Source: JBBPYA01 sp038200385
GTDB taxonomy: Bacteria; Actinomycetota; Actinomycetes; Mycobacteriales; Geodermatophilaceae
Direction of reading: 5' to 3'
Length of the DNA stretch: 5,696 nucleotides
Assembly (NCBI GenBank): GCA_038200385.1
Contig: JBBPYA010000121.1
Location: 1-5,696, forward strand
Part shown: positions 5,419 to 5,696 of the stretch, in pieces
Layout of the letters: each line of letters opens with the position of its first letter
Numbering within the stretch: the stretch's first letter is position 1
Notes under the pieces: generated by a model
What the model saw: only the letters and a program-made list of their open reading frames with translations
What the model was told of the DNA's origin: nothing
The model's database searches: none
Position numbers and translations under genes: made by a program

Positions 5419-5696
5419 ATGACCACTGCACGCTCAGCGGGGCGAGTGTTCGGTCGGGTTTCGGTCTTGATCGGTGCGTGCGCCGGACTGATCTTTGCGG
5501 GAGTGGCGCAGGCAAACGCTTCGCCGGTATCGACGAGTGTGAGTTCCAGTTCGGCGGCTGAGGGTTCTAGCTGGCAGGGCTCGTCCTGGAACGGCTCGTC
5601 CTGGAACGGGTCGTCCTGGAACGGGTCGTCCTGGAACGGGTCGTCCTGGAACGGGTCGTCCTGGAACGGGTCGTCCTGGAACGGGTCGTCCTGGAA
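5419..5696 (+). CDS. secreted protein with tandem SSWNG repeats, N-terminal part
   Basis: I do not recognise the family. The window holds 92 codons and the gene continues past the right edge. A signal peptide is clear: basic n-region (Arg5, Arg9, Arg13), hydrophobic core VSVLIGACAGLIFAGVA (14-30) and an A-N-A signal peptidase I site with likely cleavage after Ala34. A Ser-rich stretch (35-49) follows. From residue 50 the protein is a tandem array: one S-S-W-Q-G unit, seven S-S-W-N-G units and the start of another. The ATG at 5419 has GGAG (5408-5411) 7 nt upstream. An in-frame ATG at 5353 would add 22 residues but gives a less typical signal peptide and has only a weak site (AGGGA). No membrane anchor or sorting signal is visible in this part. 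Similar G-[AS]-S-W-[SN] repeats occur, as I recall, in exported actinobacterial proteins including subtilase tails, so a large catalytic or adhesive domain could follow. Confidence 0.82.
   Translation, partial: MTTARSAGRVFGRVSVLIGACAGLIFAGVAQANASPVSTSVSSSSAAEGSSWQGSSWNGSSWNGSSWNGSSWNGSSWNGSSWNGSSWNGSSW
5566..5696 (+). repeat. 15-bp tandem repeat encoding SSWNG
   Basis: The unit TCGTCCTGGAACGGG starts at 5581, 5596, 5611, 5626, 5641, 5656 and 5671, with an eighth copy cut by the window end at 5686. The first copy ends in C instead of G; the others are identical. A diverged copy, TCTAGCTGGCAGGGC, stands in front at 5566-5580. The period is a multiple of three, so copy number can change without breaking the frame. 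Near-perfect DNA identity, including silent positions, points to recent expansion by slippage or unequal recombination. The array may be far longer than shown. Confidence 0.97.

Noticed and set aside
4953..5426. 157-codon leftward open frame across the intergenic region
   Set aside because: No recognisable domain, no good ribosome binding site, Arg/Ser/Pro-rich shadow composition, and it runs across the palindrome and hairpins and the start of the secreted-protein gene.
5566..5696. CRISPR array
   Set aside because: The 15-bp units are directly adjacent with no unique spacers, and they are translated in frame after a signal peptide.

Overview
The window is GC-rich and packed with short-gap or overlapping genes. 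It has several GTG and TTG starts, a tRNA-Tyr gene without an encoded CCA end, and a gamma+alpha type 2-oxoacid:ferredoxin oxidoreductase. Together these point to a high-GC actinobacterium. I cannot name the genus from sequence alone.

Left part (1-3244), energy metabolism. The first 246 codons of a 2-oxoglutarate:ferredoxin oxidoreductase alpha subunit (korA) run leftward out of the window. Diverging from it, only 23 bp away, is a tight three-gene cassette of complex I subunit homologues: nuoB, nuoC and nuoI. Both internal junctions are GTGA start/stop overlaps. An M48 zinc protease, htpX, follows on the same strand. NuoB, NuoC and NuoI keep their Fe-S cysteines or family signatures, but nuoD and all membrane subunits are missing between them, and no NADH-input module is present. 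From memory, streptomycetes have a similar neighbourhood (korAB, a second nuo operon lacking nuoEFG, then htpX) with a much longer nuo set. This cassette therefore looks like a reduced or dispersed form, probably fed by ferredoxin from the Kor enzyme (inference). A 16-bp CRP/FNR-like palindrome sits inside the 5' end of nuoB, where it could control both divergent units.

Middle part (3245-4636), leftward operon. yajQ (nucleotide-binding, c-di-GMP-effector-type family) is followed after 13 nt by rmlA (glucose-1-phosphate thymidylyltransferase). rmlA has a TTG start, and its ribosome binding site begins within the yajQ stop codon. The operon converges on htpX with an 8-bp gap.

Right part (4637-5696). 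A rightward tRNA-Tyr gene (GTA anticodon) is followed by a strong 12-bp terminator hairpin. About 490 bp without a convincing gene come next. They hold a near-perfect 9+3+9 palindrome, a weak promoter candidate and a run of stable hairpins that may be a structured 5' leader; one block resembles the c-di-AMP (ydaO-type) riboswitch, but the match is partial. This leader precedes a gene cut by the window end. It encodes a secreted protein with a signal peptide followed directly by tandem Ser-Ser-Trp-Asn-Gly pentapeptides from nearly identical 15-bp DNA repeats. The leader and repeat protein are the least explained part of the window.
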